From Micavibrio aeruginosavorus (GTDB taxonomy: Bacteria; Pseudomonadota; Alphaproteobacteria; Micavibrionales; Micavibrionaceae): 47,322 nucleotides of DNA. Numbering within the stretch: position 1 is the stretch's first letter; every line of letters begins with the position of its first letter. The position numbers were made by a program, and so were the translations under genes. The notes under the pieces are model-generated. The model saw only the letters and a list, made by a program, of their open reading frames with translations, had not been told where the DNA came from and ran no database searches. Shown one piece after another: positions 25,138 through 33,652 of this stretch. Where the stretch lies: contig QFOT01000002.1 in assembly GCA_003241285.1 (NCBI GenBank), positions 1 to 47,322 of the forward strand, in the 5' to 3' direction.

Positions 25138-25979
25138 AGCTGTTTTCGCGGGCAGTAAAAAGTGGATCTTCCACCTTGTGTGATCTTTTGCACACCCCCT
25201 GTTTTGGCGATATCACAAACACAACCCCTGCATGCCTTGCCCGCACGGTCGTAAACGGCAAATTTGTGCTGAAAATAGCCCAAATCCCCGTTGGTCTTGC
25301 GGTAGTCTTTGAGAGTTGAGCCGCCAGCTTTGATTGCCGATTTCAGGACGGCTTTGATCGCCGCCGTAAGTTTCTCAATTTTCTGGATGGTAAGCTTTTG
25401 GGCTGATGTTTCAGGGTGAATCCCTGCTTCAAACAGGGCTTCGGATGCATAGATGTTACCGACGCCGACGACCAAACACTGGTCCATTAGAGCGACCTTA
25501 ACAGGGCCTTTCCTTGATTTAAGAGCGCCCGCTAAAAATGACGGCGAAAAATTACGCGATAATGGCTCAGGCCCCAGATGGGAAAAAAGCCTGTGACTAT
25601 TGATCTTTTCTTCATCGATCAATTCGATCAAACCAAAGCGTCTTGGATCGTTGAAGAATACATCCTTGCCGTTGGACAGATGCAAGATCAGGTGATCGTG
25701 TTTTTGCGTTGCGGTTTTTTTATCCGCCTCATGAATATGGATGCGGCCAGACATGCCCAGATGAATGACCAGAATTTTGTCGCCATCCAGATGAATCAGG
25801 ATATATTTAGCCCGGCGCGTGACGTGTAGAATAACCTTATTTTTCAAGGATAAATCGAGTTCTGGCGGAACAGGAATGCGGATTTTCTGCGTTAGCGTTT
25901 CAGACGATGTAATCTTTGCGCCTTTCGTCACGGCATTTAATTCGGTGACAACGGTTTCCACTTCGGGCAGTTCGGGCAT
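25134..25979 (-). CDS. mutM: Formamidopyrimidine-DNA glycosylase (MutM/Fpg)
   Basis: A 281-residue bifunctional glycosylase/AP lyase that removes 8-oxoguanine. The catalytic N-terminus PELPEVETVV is intact (P1 after Met removal, E2), the helix-two-turn-helix segment contains QCLVVGVGNIYASEAL, and the C-terminal finger has the DNA-reading arginine in GGRSTFYC. The finger is unusual: cysteines fall at 250, 253, 255 and 276 (CRGCVC...YCPRKQ) instead of the usual two CxxC pairs, so Cys255 may stand in for the missing last cysteine. Coupled to the downstream secreted protein by a four-base overlap. Confidence 0.95.
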   Translation of the reverse strand: MPELPEVETVVTELNAVTKGAKITSSETLTQKIRIPVPPELDLSLKNKVILHVTRRAKYILIHLDGDKILVIHLGMSGRIHIHEADKKTATQKHDHLILHLSNGKDVFFNDPRRFGLIELIDEEKINSHRLFSHLGPEPLSRNFSPSFLAGALKSRKGPVKVALMDQCLVVGVGNIYASEALFEAGIHPETSAQKLTIQKIEKLTAAIKAVLKSAIKAGGSTLKDYRKTNGDLGYFQHKFAVYDRAGKACRGCVCDIAKTGGVQKITQGGRSTFYCPRKQL

Positions 25980-25991
25980 CGCGTATATCCT

Positions 25992-26627
25992 CTACGGCTC
26001 AAGCGCGACTTTTACCCATGGCATCTGCGCGGCAAAAATAATCTGGGCCGCCTCTTCCGGATTATCAAGGCGCTTTGCCTCGCTTCTTGGCGTCTGCCAC
26101 GTCATCACCCGCCCATTGGTCTGAGCATAGAGGCTGATGGTTTCGAGAGAGAGCGGATAGAATTTATACTCATAATGCGCAGGATCGATAGGCGTACCGA
26201 GATCTTTTCGAGCCTGCAAAACGATCATATTTCCTTCAATGCGATAGCCGCCACGCAGGAAAGACCGGGAAACGCTCCCATTATCGATATAGGAGATAAT
26301 TTCGAAAACACCTCCGCCGATACGTAAAGTCGCGATACGCTGGCCTGATTTATACATCCAAAGGCCACGCAACTGCGCTTCCGTAACGGCTGGCTTGTCG
26401 CTTTGCGGCTCAATGCGGGATTGAAGATAGGCCTCTTTGGGAATATCGCGGCGGGAGGCAAACTGCATCGCCACGCCGATCAATACCGCCAGCGTCAGCG
26501 CCACGAAGAAGATAACGACGAGATGCGCCGGAAGCCGTCCGAGCGACTGCTTGAGCATGGTTGCCATGGCCCGGAATGGGTTGTCACGTGGCAAGGGCTC
26601 AGGGTTTTCGGGCTTCATCAACGACAT
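25992..26627 (-). CDS. Single-pass membrane protein, unknown function
   Basis: A 211-residue protein with a proline-rich cytoplasmic N-terminus, one membrane helix at about 36-56 (VVIFFVALTLAVLIGVAM) and a periplasmic domain rich in beta strands (LRGLWMYKSGQRIATLRIGGGVFEI, then YRIEGNMIVLQ), which could be a small lipocalin-like or beta-sandwich fold. It lies 12 bases upstream of mutM on the same strand and probably shares its transcript. I do not recognise a named family. Confidence 0.7.
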   Translation of the reverse strand: MSLMKPENPEPLPRDNPFRAMATMLKQSLGRLPAHLVVIFFVALTLAVLIGVAMQFASRRDIPKEAYLQSRIEPQSDKPAVTEAQLRGLWMYKSGQRIATLRIGGGVFEIISYIDNGSVSRSFLRGGYRIEGNMIVLQARKDLGTPIDPAHYEYKFYPLSLETISLYAQTNGRVMTWQTPRSEAKRLDNPEEAAQIIFAAQMPWVKVALEP

Positions 26628-26654
26628 GGATAATCATACAATGCCGATACGTAT

Positions 26655-26681
26655 AAAAAAAGGCCGGATCACTCCGGCCTT
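26655..26681 (-). terminator. Rho-independent terminator of groESL
   Basis: On the minus strand, AAGGCCGGA-GTGA-TCCGGCCTT followed by TTTTTTATAC: a nine-pair GC-rich stem and U-run, 37 bases after the groL stop. Confidence 0.92.
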
Positions 26682-26717
26682 CTTAAATTTTTAGCATAAG
26701 CGAAACGATGAAAGCTT

Positions 26718-28367
26718 TTAGAAGTCCATACCGCCCATGCCGCCCATACCGCCGCCATGGCCGCCATGCGCATCGGCTTTATCGTCCTTTGGCATGTCTG
26801 TAATCATGGCTTCAGTCGTGATCATGATACCCGCAACGGAAGACGCGTTTTGCAGAGCGACGCGCACAACTTTAACCGGGTCGATGATTCCGGCCTTGAC
26901 CAGATCTGTGTACTCGTCTTTTTGAGCGTCGTAACCGAAATTGGTTTCTTTCTGCTCAAGAAGCTTACCGACGACGATCGAGCCTTCTTTACCGGCATTT
27001 TCAACGATCTGGCGGATCGGGGCTTGCAGGGCGCGACGAATGATGTCGATACCGGCTTGCTGATCTGCGTTATCGCCTTTCAGGCCTTCCAGAGAGCGAG
27101 CTGCGTAAAGAAGAGCAGTACCGCCTCCTGGGACGATACCTTCTTCAACAGCAGCGCGTGTGGCATGCATCGCATCGTCAACGCGGTCTTTACGCTCTTT
27201 CACTTCAACTTCGGACGCACCGCCGACACGGATAACGGCAACACCGCCAGCGAGTTTCGCCAGACGCTCTTGCAGTTTTTCACGGTCGTAGTCAGATGAT
27301 GTGTCTTCGATCTGGGCTTTGATCTGGGCAATACGGCCTTCGATCTCACCTTTTTGACCAGCGCCATTGATGATCGTCGTATCGTCTTTGGTGATACGGA
27401 CTTTCTTCGATGTGCCGAGCATTTCCAGCGTGACATTCTCAAGCTTGATCCCAAGATCTTCGGAGATGATCTGGCCTGCTGTCAGGATTGCCATGTCTTC
27501 CAGCATCGCTTTACGACGATCGCCGAAGCCAGGAGCCTTAACAGCCGCAACTTTCAAACCGCCGCGCAGTTTGTTGACAACGAGTGTCGCCAAAGCTTCG
27601 CCTTCGATGTCTTCAGCAATGATCAGCAATGGACGACCGGACTGAACGACAGCCTCCAGAACCGGGAGGATGGATTGCAGGTTGGAGAGTTTTTTCTCGC
27701 AAAGCAGGATGTACGGGCTATCCAGCTCGACAACCATTTTCTCAGGGTTCGTCACGAAGTAAGGTGACAGGTAACCACGGTCGAATTGCATCCCTTCAAC
27801 AACTTCGAGTTCCGTTTCCAAAGACTTGGCTTCTTCAACCGTAATAACGCCTTCTTTACCGACTTTTTCCATCGCTTCAGCCAATTTCTTCGCAACGTCT
27901 GAATCGCCGTTGGCAGAAATATAAGCTACTTGCTCGATTTCCTGGTTTGTTTTGACCGGTTTTGCTAAAGCCGCAAGAGCCTTCACAGCTGCGATAACAG
28001 CTTGCTCGGTTCCGCGCTTCAGGTCCATCGGGTTCATACCAGCCGCAACAGCCTTGACGCCTTCGCGTGCAATGGCTTGAGCCAATACAGTCGCCGTTGT
28101 TGTACCGTCACCGGCTTGGTCGTTAGCTTTGGAAGCCACTTCGCGAACGAGCTGCGCGCCCATGTTCTCGAAACGATCCTGCAGCTCGATTTCCTTCGCA
28201 ACGGATACGCCGTCTTTTGTCGAGCGTGGGGCCCCGAAAGATTTATCGATGATCACGTTGCGGCCTTTTGGACCGAGCGTTACTTTTACAGCGTCAGCGA
28301 TTGTGTTGACACCAGCGAGCATTTTGCGGCGGGCGTCTGAGCTGAATTTAATGTCTTTAGCAGCCAT
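26718..28367 (-). CDS. groL: Chaperonin GroEL
   Basis: A 549-residue 60-kDa chaperonin. N-terminal AAKDIKFSSDARRKML, the ATP-binding GDGTTTATVLAQAI segment near residue 86, and the Gly-Gly-Met tail (GGMGGMGGMDF) are all present. It forms the double heptameric ring that folds proteins with GroES. It lies 30 bases after groS, which is controlled by a CIRCE operator. The equatorial, intermediate and apical regions are complete. Confidence 0.99.
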   Translation of the reverse strand: MAAKDIKFSSDARRKMLAGVNTIADAVKVTLGPKGRNVIIDKSFGAPRSTKDGVSVAKEIELQDRFENMGAQLVREVASKANDQAGDGTTTATVLAQAIAREGVKAVAAGMNPMDLKRGTEQAVIAAVKALAALAKPVKTNQEIEQVAYISANGDSDVAKKLAEAMEKVGKEGVITVEEAKSLETELEVVEGMQFDRGYLSPYFVTNPEKMVVELDSPYILLCEKKLSNLQSILPVLEAVVQSGRPLLIIAEDIEGEALATLVVNKLRGGLKVAAVKAPGFGDRRKAMLEDMAILTAGQIISEDLGIKLENVTLEMLGTSKKVRITKDDTTIINGAGQKGEIEGRIAQIKAQIEDTSSDYDREKLQERLAKLAGGVAVIRVGGASEVEVKERKDRVDDAMHATRAAVEEGIVPGGGTALLYAARSLEGLKGDNADQQAGIDIIRRALQAPIRQIVENAGKEGSIVVGKLLEQKETNFGYDAQKDEYTDLVKAGIIDPVKVVRVALQNASSVAGIMITTEAMITDMPKDDKADAHGGHGGGMGGMGGMDF

Positions 28368-28397
28368 TGTATTTTTCCTTGTTTGTTGAATTTAAAA

Positions 28398-28694
28398 TTA
28401 AGCGGCTTGATCGATGATGCCCATGATGTCGGACTCTTTCATCACCAACAGCTCTTCGCCATTGATCTGAACTTCAGTACCGGACCATTTCGAGAAAAGA
28501 ACTTTATCGCCTGCTTTAACGTCAAGCGCGATAACTTTCCCGGCTTCGTCACGAAGACCTGAACCAACGGCAACGATTTCGCCTTCCATCGGCTTTTCTT
28601 TTGCAGTGTCAGGGATAATGATCCCGCCAGCTGTTTTTTCGTTTTGCTCAATACGGCGCAAAAGTACGCGATCATGCAAAGGACGGAATTTCAT
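28398..28694 (-). CDS. groS: Co-chaperonin GroES
   Basis: A 98-residue chaperonin lid. The start at 28694 gives MKFRPLHDRVLLRR, the family N-terminus, and has GGAGAGA at 7-8 bases; a frame extending to 28709 would start inside that ribosome-binding site and is rejected. The mobile loop lies at EQNEKTAGGIIIPDTAKEK (about 17-35). It is the promoter-proximal gene of the groESL operon, with a CIRCE operator 46 bases upstream. Confidence 0.98.
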   Translation of the reverse strand: MKFRPLHDRVLLRRIEQNEKTAGGIIIPDTAKEKPMEGEIVAVGSGLRDEAGKVIALDVKAGDKVLFSKWSGTEVQINGEELLVMKESDIMGIIDQAA

Positions 28695-28739
28695 GTTGTG
28701 TCTCTCCATTTTGTTGAGTTGATCTCGCCCGAGGTGCTG

Positions 28740-28766
28740 TTAGCACTCCCCAAAAGCGAGTGCCAA
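28740..28766. promoter_or_regulatory. CIRCE operator (HrcA site)
   Basis: TTAGCACTC - nine bases - GAGTGCCAA. The left arm is the consensus; the right arm has one change (GAGTGCCAA instead of GAGTGCTAA). Location upstream of groS supports repression by HrcA with heat induction. Confidence 0.93.
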
Positions 28767-28881
28767 CTAGATAGGCGCTTCCGAATGAAATGGCAAGTTT
28801 TTCAGACAAAATTAAGGAATAAATTGCACAATTATATGATGAGCCAGACTTTGGCTTCGAATAATGGACAGGAGGTTTATT

Positions 28882-29145
28882 ATGGCAAACTTAAACGTTC
28901 AATTGAAAGATTATCGCCTCACCACCGCTGAGATTATTTATCATCTTCCCGATCATCCAAAACTCCTCCAAACCTTCCTCTGGCAGGAATACGATATCGC
29001 TCCAGAATTCCCGGTCCTGTTCAAATTTCTCGATTTCTGGAAGAAGGAGATCGAAGGTTCATTGCACTCGGTGATCGTCGCATCAAACAAAATCATCACC
29101 GCCAGCGATGCGAAATTCTACGAGCACGAGATTACGCTGCAGTAA
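28882..29145 (+). CDS. usg: Usg family protein
   Basis: An 87-residue small protein, MANLNVQLKDYRLTTAEI at the N-terminus, with LPDHPKLLQTFLWQEYD and FLDFWKKEIEG blocks that define Usg, a family confined to alphaproteobacteria and first seen near the trp operon; function unknown. The start at 28882 is chosen over a longer frame (28864) because AGGAGG sits 8 bases before it. It is divergent from groESL and its 3' end overlaps the convergent TPR-like gene by 14 bases. Confidence 0.92.
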   Translation: MANLNVQLKDYRLTTAEIIYHLPDHPKLLQTFLWQEYDIAPEFPVLFKFLDFWKKEIEGSLHSVIVASNKIITASDAKFYEHEITLQ

Positions 29146-29635
29146 GTTTTAACACCGGCGCAGCCAAGGCTTGCGGCTCGGTTGATGGAGCACACGAAAC
29201 TGAAACCATATTGATGACTTCAATTGATACAGGCTCTGGTTTGTCGGCAAAGCGTTTTACAGGCGGATGAATTTCGAGAAGTCTTTTAGCGGTGCTGAAA
29301 CCCTCATGGGCTCTCTGGCATCCCCAATCGATTTGCATGCTCTCCCAGTATTTCCGTTTCGCTTCGAAATACTCCTGACGATCTAAATGCAAGTCAGCCA
29401 AGGCCATTGTAATATCTAAATGTCCTGGACCTTGAGGATTTATATCCTTATGCAGATCGTAAGCCTGCCATAAATAATGAAACGCCGGACCGGACTCATC
29501 CAATTTGGCATACAGAATGCCGATGTTCATCAGAACATCTATGTTTTCATTATCATGCACCAATTGCTGAAGATAGTGTTTCAGCTCCTGTTGCTTCCAG
29601 TCGTTACAGGCTTTGCCTTTTGTTTCACACCACAT
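29132..29635 (-). CDS. TPR-like protein, unknown
   Basis: A 167-residue protein with helical repeats of tetratricopeptide type: ENIDVLMNIGILYAKLDESGPAF and a second repeat DITMALADLHLDRQEYFEA follow the W-L-G-Y-A-F-A-P spacing loosely. TPR scaffolds bind other proteins. It begins MWCETKG at 29635 without a clear ribosome-binding site, so the true start may be internal. The C-terminus is Pro/Ala-rich. Convergent with usg. Confidence 0.6.
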   Translation of the reverse strand: MWCETKGKACNDWKQQELKHYLQQLVHDNENIDVLMNIGILYAKLDESGPAFHYLWQAYDLHKDINPQGPGHLDITMALADLHLDRQEYFEAKRKYWESMQIDWGCQRAHEGFSTAKRLLEIHPPVKRFADKPEPVSIEVINMVSVSCAPSTEPQALAAPVLKLTAA

Positions 29636-29779
29636 GAAGGCGCTTATAAAAGAAATCGCAGCGCAACAGCCAGAAAATCCCGCGAATGGCAGTTATGCAA
29701 GCTAAAGGTTACATTATTTGTTTGACATAATAATAATTGATGTGTAACTATTTCAAAATATTAACTTAAAGGTAATCTA

Positions 29780-30406
29780 ATGCGTAAAATTTTTAATGCC
29801 ATTACTCCTCTATTGGCCTTAACTGGCCTTACTGCATGCGAAAGCACTGCTGATATTGAAAGAAAACCTGCCATTGCAGATTCTATGATCAAAGATTCTC
29901 TCGCCACCTGCACAATCGGTTCATCCACCGAAGTCTATTCCGAACGCCTGCGAGACATCTTAATGGATGTCCAAACAGACAGGCTTAATGCGCTACAATC
30001 CAATCAAGTTACAGTTTGCCTTGATAAACGCCTATCCAAGCAAACCACCGGATGGCTAGATAAACCCATCCAAGGTGTTTTATATGCAGGCGCTCTCGGT
30101 GGAAAATCTGGTCATGACCGCTCCATTCTCAGTCTTTGGGACAACGGCACGCCCTTGAAAGAAGATGGTTTTTTTTCTAAGGACGCTTCGGATGATGGCG
30201 GTGAGATAGTTAGCAAACTTGCTAAGGCTATTATCAAAGAAGGCATGCCAAAAACTGGGGAAGATAAAATTGCAGGCGAATATTCTTACAAATGCGGTAA
30301 ATCTACCTGCCATGAAATCAGGTGGAAAGCGGCGGCTAATTTTGATCAGGATACTATCCGTAAAAATCCGGACCTTAAATCAGCTCCAACACCGATGCAG
30401 TGGTAA
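29780..30406 (+). CDS. Predicted lipoprotein, unknown
   Basis: A 208-residue exported protein with a type II signal peptide: LTAC lipobox, lipidated Cys at residue 20. The rest is soluble, with CTIGSS, VCLDK and CGKSTC cysteine-containing segments, which could form disulfides in the periplasm. No Asp at +2 (Glu instead), so outer-membrane sorting is expected. AAGGTAA lies before the ATG. Stop abuts the convergent ferredoxin gene. Function not recognised. Confidence 0.7.
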   Translation: MRKIFNAITPLLALTGLTACESTADIERKPAIADSMIKDSLATCTIGSSTEVYSERLRDILMDVQTDRLNALQSNQVTVCLDKRLSKQTTGWLDKPIQGVLYAGALGGKSGHDRSILSLWDNGTPLKEDGFFSKDASDDGGEIVSKLAKAIIKEGMPKTGEDKIAGEYSYKCGKSTCHEIRWKAAANFDQDTIRKNPDLKSAPTPMQW

Positions 30407-30730
30407 TCAGTCTTTCTCAGACCCTGGCGCGAGCGTAACTTCGAGCCCGTCCAGCTCTTCGCGCATTAATATCTGACAAGAAAGACGCGAATTATCCTGC
30501 AAGCCTATACCTTGATCGTCCAGAAGATCGCGTTCGTCATCGGACGGCTCGACCAGTTTACCCTGCCATTTTTCATCGACATAAACATGACACGTCGCGC
30601 AGCAGCAAGCCCCGCCACAATCGGCGCGGATCGGAAGACCTGAATCCCGGATGATTTCCATTACCCGCCAGCCTTCGATACCGTCCAGTTCGTGGCTTAT
30701 GCCTTCCATATCGGTGACTTTGATTTTCAT
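30407..30730 (-). CDS. Adrenodoxin-type [2Fe-2S] ferredoxin
   Basis: A 107-residue electron carrier. Cluster ligands follow the vertebrate-type pattern C38-x5-C44-x2-C47-x37-C85 (ADCGGACCCATC and RLSC). The start at 30730 is chosen to give the conserved MKIKVTDMEG beginning; a longer frame to 30796 overlaps the upstream membrane protein gene. It could serve Fe-S assembly, or P450-like electron transfer; the FNR-type reductase encoded 1.8 kb away (32527) could be a partner. It starts 4 bases after the upstream gene's stop, so the two are cotranscribed. Confidence 0.88.
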   Translation of the reverse strand: MKIKVTDMEGISHELDGIEGWRVMEIIRDSGLPIRADCGGACCCATCHVYVDEKWQGKLVEPSDDERDLLDDQGIGLQDNSRLSCQILMREELDGLEVTLAPGSEKD

Positions 30731-30734
30731 GACT

Positions 30735-31562
30735 TCACTCTTTATTGATATCAGCCAGCGCCAAAGGATGTTTGGGCAGAATATCGCGCAGCGCATAAAC
30801 GATGGAGGCGGTTGTTATCAGACTTATCAGCGTTTCGATGACGACGCTGACCATTACCATGACAAAACGCCCGATATCGGAATCAGGCCCGCCGACCAGC
30901 GATGTCAGCAAAGTTGAAACAACCATCGCCAGAACGAAGCATGGGACCATCGCCACCAGAAAAACGCCCATCATTTTGATCGAGGCCATAAAACCGCCGA
31001 GTTTTCTCAAGAATTCTCCCATCGGCATCAAAACCACGACTGGAATATAAAGCCATAGATAGCGAAAGGCGTAGATGCTTAGGAAAATCAGAATCATGGC
31101 TGGAATGAACAGGAGCGGATTTCCGGGCGGCGCCTCCGCATTTTTCGTAGCCTCGCCTGCCCCGGCCATATCGTAAAACATGGCGTAGATTTCTTTAAGA
31201 CCGTAGGCGGCAAGCGTAATCAGGACGAACATGATCGTCGACGACATGATGCCCCGCGCGCGCAACAATAAAGCGCTCATATGCCGGTCACTGACATCTT
31301 CCGGCAGCATGATCGGCCAGCGTTCAAGCAAAATCAACGTTCGCAGGAACTGGGCTAGAAGCCAGCCCTCCGCAAAAGAGGCCGGCAAAGTAATTAGCGC
31401 CTGACGCAGAAAATTGTTTTGAAAGTCGAAAGCAAAGATAATAACCGTACAGGCCAGCTTGATGAACACCGGCACGAAAGCCAGTTTCAGCAAATATTTG
31501 CGCTCCTGCCAGACGGTTTTATAGCCAAAACTGGCGGAGTCGATAAGATCAAAGGCCTTCAT
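30735..31562 (-). CDS. Polytopic membrane protein, unknown
   Basis: A 275-residue inner-membrane protein with about six helices (near 25-45, 55-75, 103-125, 150-175, 192-220, 232-255). The start M-K-A-F-D-L-I-D-S-A-S-F-G-Y-K-T-V-W and the 'W-x-x-R-K-Y-L-L-K-L' segment resemble YciC/DUF975-like hypothetical membrane families but no specific assignment is safe. Upstream of the ferredoxin gene in the same orientation. Confidence 0.7.
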   Translation of the reverse strand: MKAFDLIDSASFGYKTVWQERKYLLKLAFVPVFIKLACTVIIFAFDFQNNFLRQALITLPASFAEGWLLAQFLRTLILLERWPIMLPEDVSDRHMSALLLRARGIMSSTIMFVLITLAAYGLKEIYAMFYDMAGAGEATKNAEAPPGNPLLFIPAMILIFLSIYAFRYLWLYIPVVVLMPMGEFLRKLGGFMASIKMMGVFLVAMVPCFVLAMVVSTLLTSLVGGPDSDIGRFVMVMVSVVIETLISLITTASIVYALRDILPKHPLALADINKE

Positions 31563-31690
31563 ATCAATGGTTTATCTCTCTCAAAGTCTTAAGTAAAGCC
31601 GGATTAAAACTTGCTCCGTAAATATTCATATCAGAGTTGCAAAATATGCAATCCTGCCTTATTTTGCAAAAATTATGCGGGATTGTGTAA

Positions 31691-32530
31691 ATGAGTAAAC
31701 GGATTCTACAATTAAGCTCTCAATTCAAAGAAAGAGCGATAGAGAAGCTAAACAGGGAGTTTGGCCACAAACCTCGCCTTTCCTTTAATGGCGATCCCGC
31801 CATCCCCTTTCCTGTTATTGGCTGCGTATACCGCGTCAATGAATTTGCCAATAAAAATGATGGATCGACAGCAAGGCCCATGATCCTCGTCGGCTACTAT
31901 ATGCGCGGCAACCAGTCTATCGCCCTCGATTTTATATGCCCGACCTCAAGACCCCCGAGAGCCCGCCATGGTTACGATATAAACCGCTACGATCTTGTTC
32001 TGCCAAAATATCAGTTCGCCAATTTTATCCCGAAAGACCTCCACATACCCTGCCATTCGATTATGACAGTGCCCAATAACAAGGAAATCATTTTAGGTTC
32101 ATTGCCGATAGACCGGATTTGCCCGCGTCTTCTTGCCGACTACCTTCTGCGGCGCGCATTGATTTTACGTGAACAGGAAGGTCAATGGAGAAAATGCTGG
32201 GATTTATCCGAAAGCCTGGGATCTGTGCGGCACGGTTTTCTTTTCGATCAACTGCCACCTTCGATATGCAATGCCAAAGACCGCTTTCTTCCTGACCAGC
32301 CTAACGCAAAACATGGCTTTGGCCACAGCCTGACAGGCCCGACTTTTATCAGGGATAATTTCTCTGCAATTCAAAGCTGGGCGATAGCTGCAGCGAAAAT
32401 CAAAAGACATGCCGGGTTGTCCGTTGATCTGCCTGATCACCGCCTATTTCCTGAATGGCCTTCACCGACGAAACAGCTCACGACGCGCAGCGCTCAATTA
32501 GCCTATATGCACGGCCTGAGCAGAAATTAA
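31691..32530 (+). CDS. Unknown protein with MazF/PemK-like N-terminal half
   Basis: A 279-residue soluble protein. Residues about 42-150 read like a MazF/PemK beta-barrel: G-C-V-Y-R-V-N-E-F, then RPMILVGYY, then LDFICPTSRP, YDLVLPK and, with an S-I-M-T-V-P stretch, GSLPIDRI, in the order expected for that fold. The C-terminal half (155-279) is helical and unrecognised. No antitoxin-like gene lies next to it. Its stop overlaps the convergent ferredoxin reductase gene by four bases. The family call is inference from motif order. Confidence 0.5.
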   Translation: MSKRILQLSSQFKERAIEKLNREFGHKPRLSFNGDPAIPFPVIGCVYRVNEFANKNDGSTARPMILVGYYMRGNQSIALDFICPTSRPPRARHGYDINRYDLVLPKYQFANFIPKDLHIPCHSIMTVPNNKEIILGSLPIDRICPRLLADYLLRRALILREQEGQWRKCWDLSESLGSVRHGFLFDQLPPSICNAKDRFLPDQPNAKHGFGHSLTGPTFIRDNFSAIQSWAIAAAKIKRHAGLSVDLPDHRLFPEWPSPTKQLTTRSAQLAYMHGLSRN

Positions 32531-33552
32531 ACACCCAGCTTTTCCTGCAACTGCGATGAAGAAGTCGTGTATTGAAAGCGCAGTTTCTTATCCGGATAAA
32601 CATATCTGAAAGCTGCTTGCGCCGCCAACGCCCCTTCATGGAAGCCGGACAAAATAAGCTTTAATTTGCCGGGATAGGAATTGATATCACCGATGGCAAA
32701 TATGCCTTTTTCCGATGTTTCAAATTTCTCGGTGTCGACCGGAATTAAATTTTCACGTAAATTCAACCCGAAATTCGCAATAGGACCGAGTTTCATCGTA
32801 AGACCATAGAATGGCAAAAGCGTATCGCATTCAATGTCGAATTCACCCAGATCTTTGGATTTGAGTTTCAGTCCGGAAAGTTTATTTCCTTCGCCTTTTA
32901 ACGCCGCCACATCGGCAATAAGCAAATTGAGCTTACCCAGATTGACCAATTCACGCATTTTATTGACGCTGTCGGGTGCCGCGCGGAAATCATCACGGCG
33001 GTGAATAAGCGTAACGGATTTTGCAATCGGCTGAAGATTGATCGTCCAGTCAAGCGCGCTATCCCCGCCACCGGCAATCACGATATGGCGATCACGGAAA
33101 GTTTCCATCTTCCGCACCGCATAGAACACGCTTTCGCCCTCATAGGCGTCGATCCCTGGCAACGCAGGTTTCTTCGGTACGAAAGAGCCGCCGCCTGCCG
33201 CGATCATAATGACCGGGGCTTCAATAATCGTGCCCTCACTGGTCGTTACTCTCCATTTACCGTCTTCCGTCTTTTCACAAGCCTCTGCCATCTCGCCGAA
33301 ATGGAAAGTGGGATTAAACGGCTTGATCTGTTCCAGCAAGCGGTCGGTCAGGTCTTGGCCCGAAATCACAGGCCATGCCGGAATGTCGTAAATCGGCTTT
33401 TCAGGATAAAGCTCGGCGCATTGCCCGCCCGGCTTGTCGAGAATATCGATCAGATGGCATTTCATGTCCAAAAGGCCAAGTTCGAATACGGCGAACAGGC
33501 CCACTGGCCCCGCCCCTATAATAATAACGTCTGTCTGGTGATGTTCTGGCAT
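32527..33552 (-). CDS. Ferredoxin-NADP+ reductase, thioredoxin-reductase-like type
   Basis: A 341-residue flavoprotein. FAD-binding GAGPVGLFAVFEL lies at residues 13-25 and NAD(P)-binding IAGGGDSALDW at about 160; the GQCAELYPEKPIYD block is diagnostic of the YumC/Fnr subfamily. The Cys-x-x-Cys pair of thioredoxin reductases is absent, as expected. It would transfer electrons between NADPH and small ferredoxins, for example the one at 30407. It is divergent from ctaA/COX15 by about 100 bases. Confidence 0.92.
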   Translation of the reverse strand: MPEHHQTDVIIIGAGPVGLFAVFELGLLDMKCHLIDILDKPGGQCAELYPEKPIYDIPAWPVISGQDLTDRLLEQIKPFNPTFHFGEMAEACEKTEDGKWRVTTSEGTIIEAPVIMIAAGGGSFVPKKPALPGIDAYEGESVFYAVRKMETFRDRHIVIAGGGDSALDWTINLQPIAKSVTLIHRRDDFRAAPDSVNKMRELVNLGKLNLLIADVAALKGEGNKLSGLKLKSKDLGEFDIECDTLLPFYGLTMKLGPIANFGLNLRENLIPVDTEKFETSEKGIFAIGDINSYPGKLKLILSGFHEGALAAQAAFRYVYPDKKLRFQYTTSSSQLQEKLGV

Positions 33553-33652
33553 GGATGGTTTTTAGAGAGAAAAAACACCTTTTGCAACCTCTGCTCCCTC
33601 TCCCCAAGGGAGAAGGCTTTCAATTCTATCGCTTCGGATTTATATATGCCCT

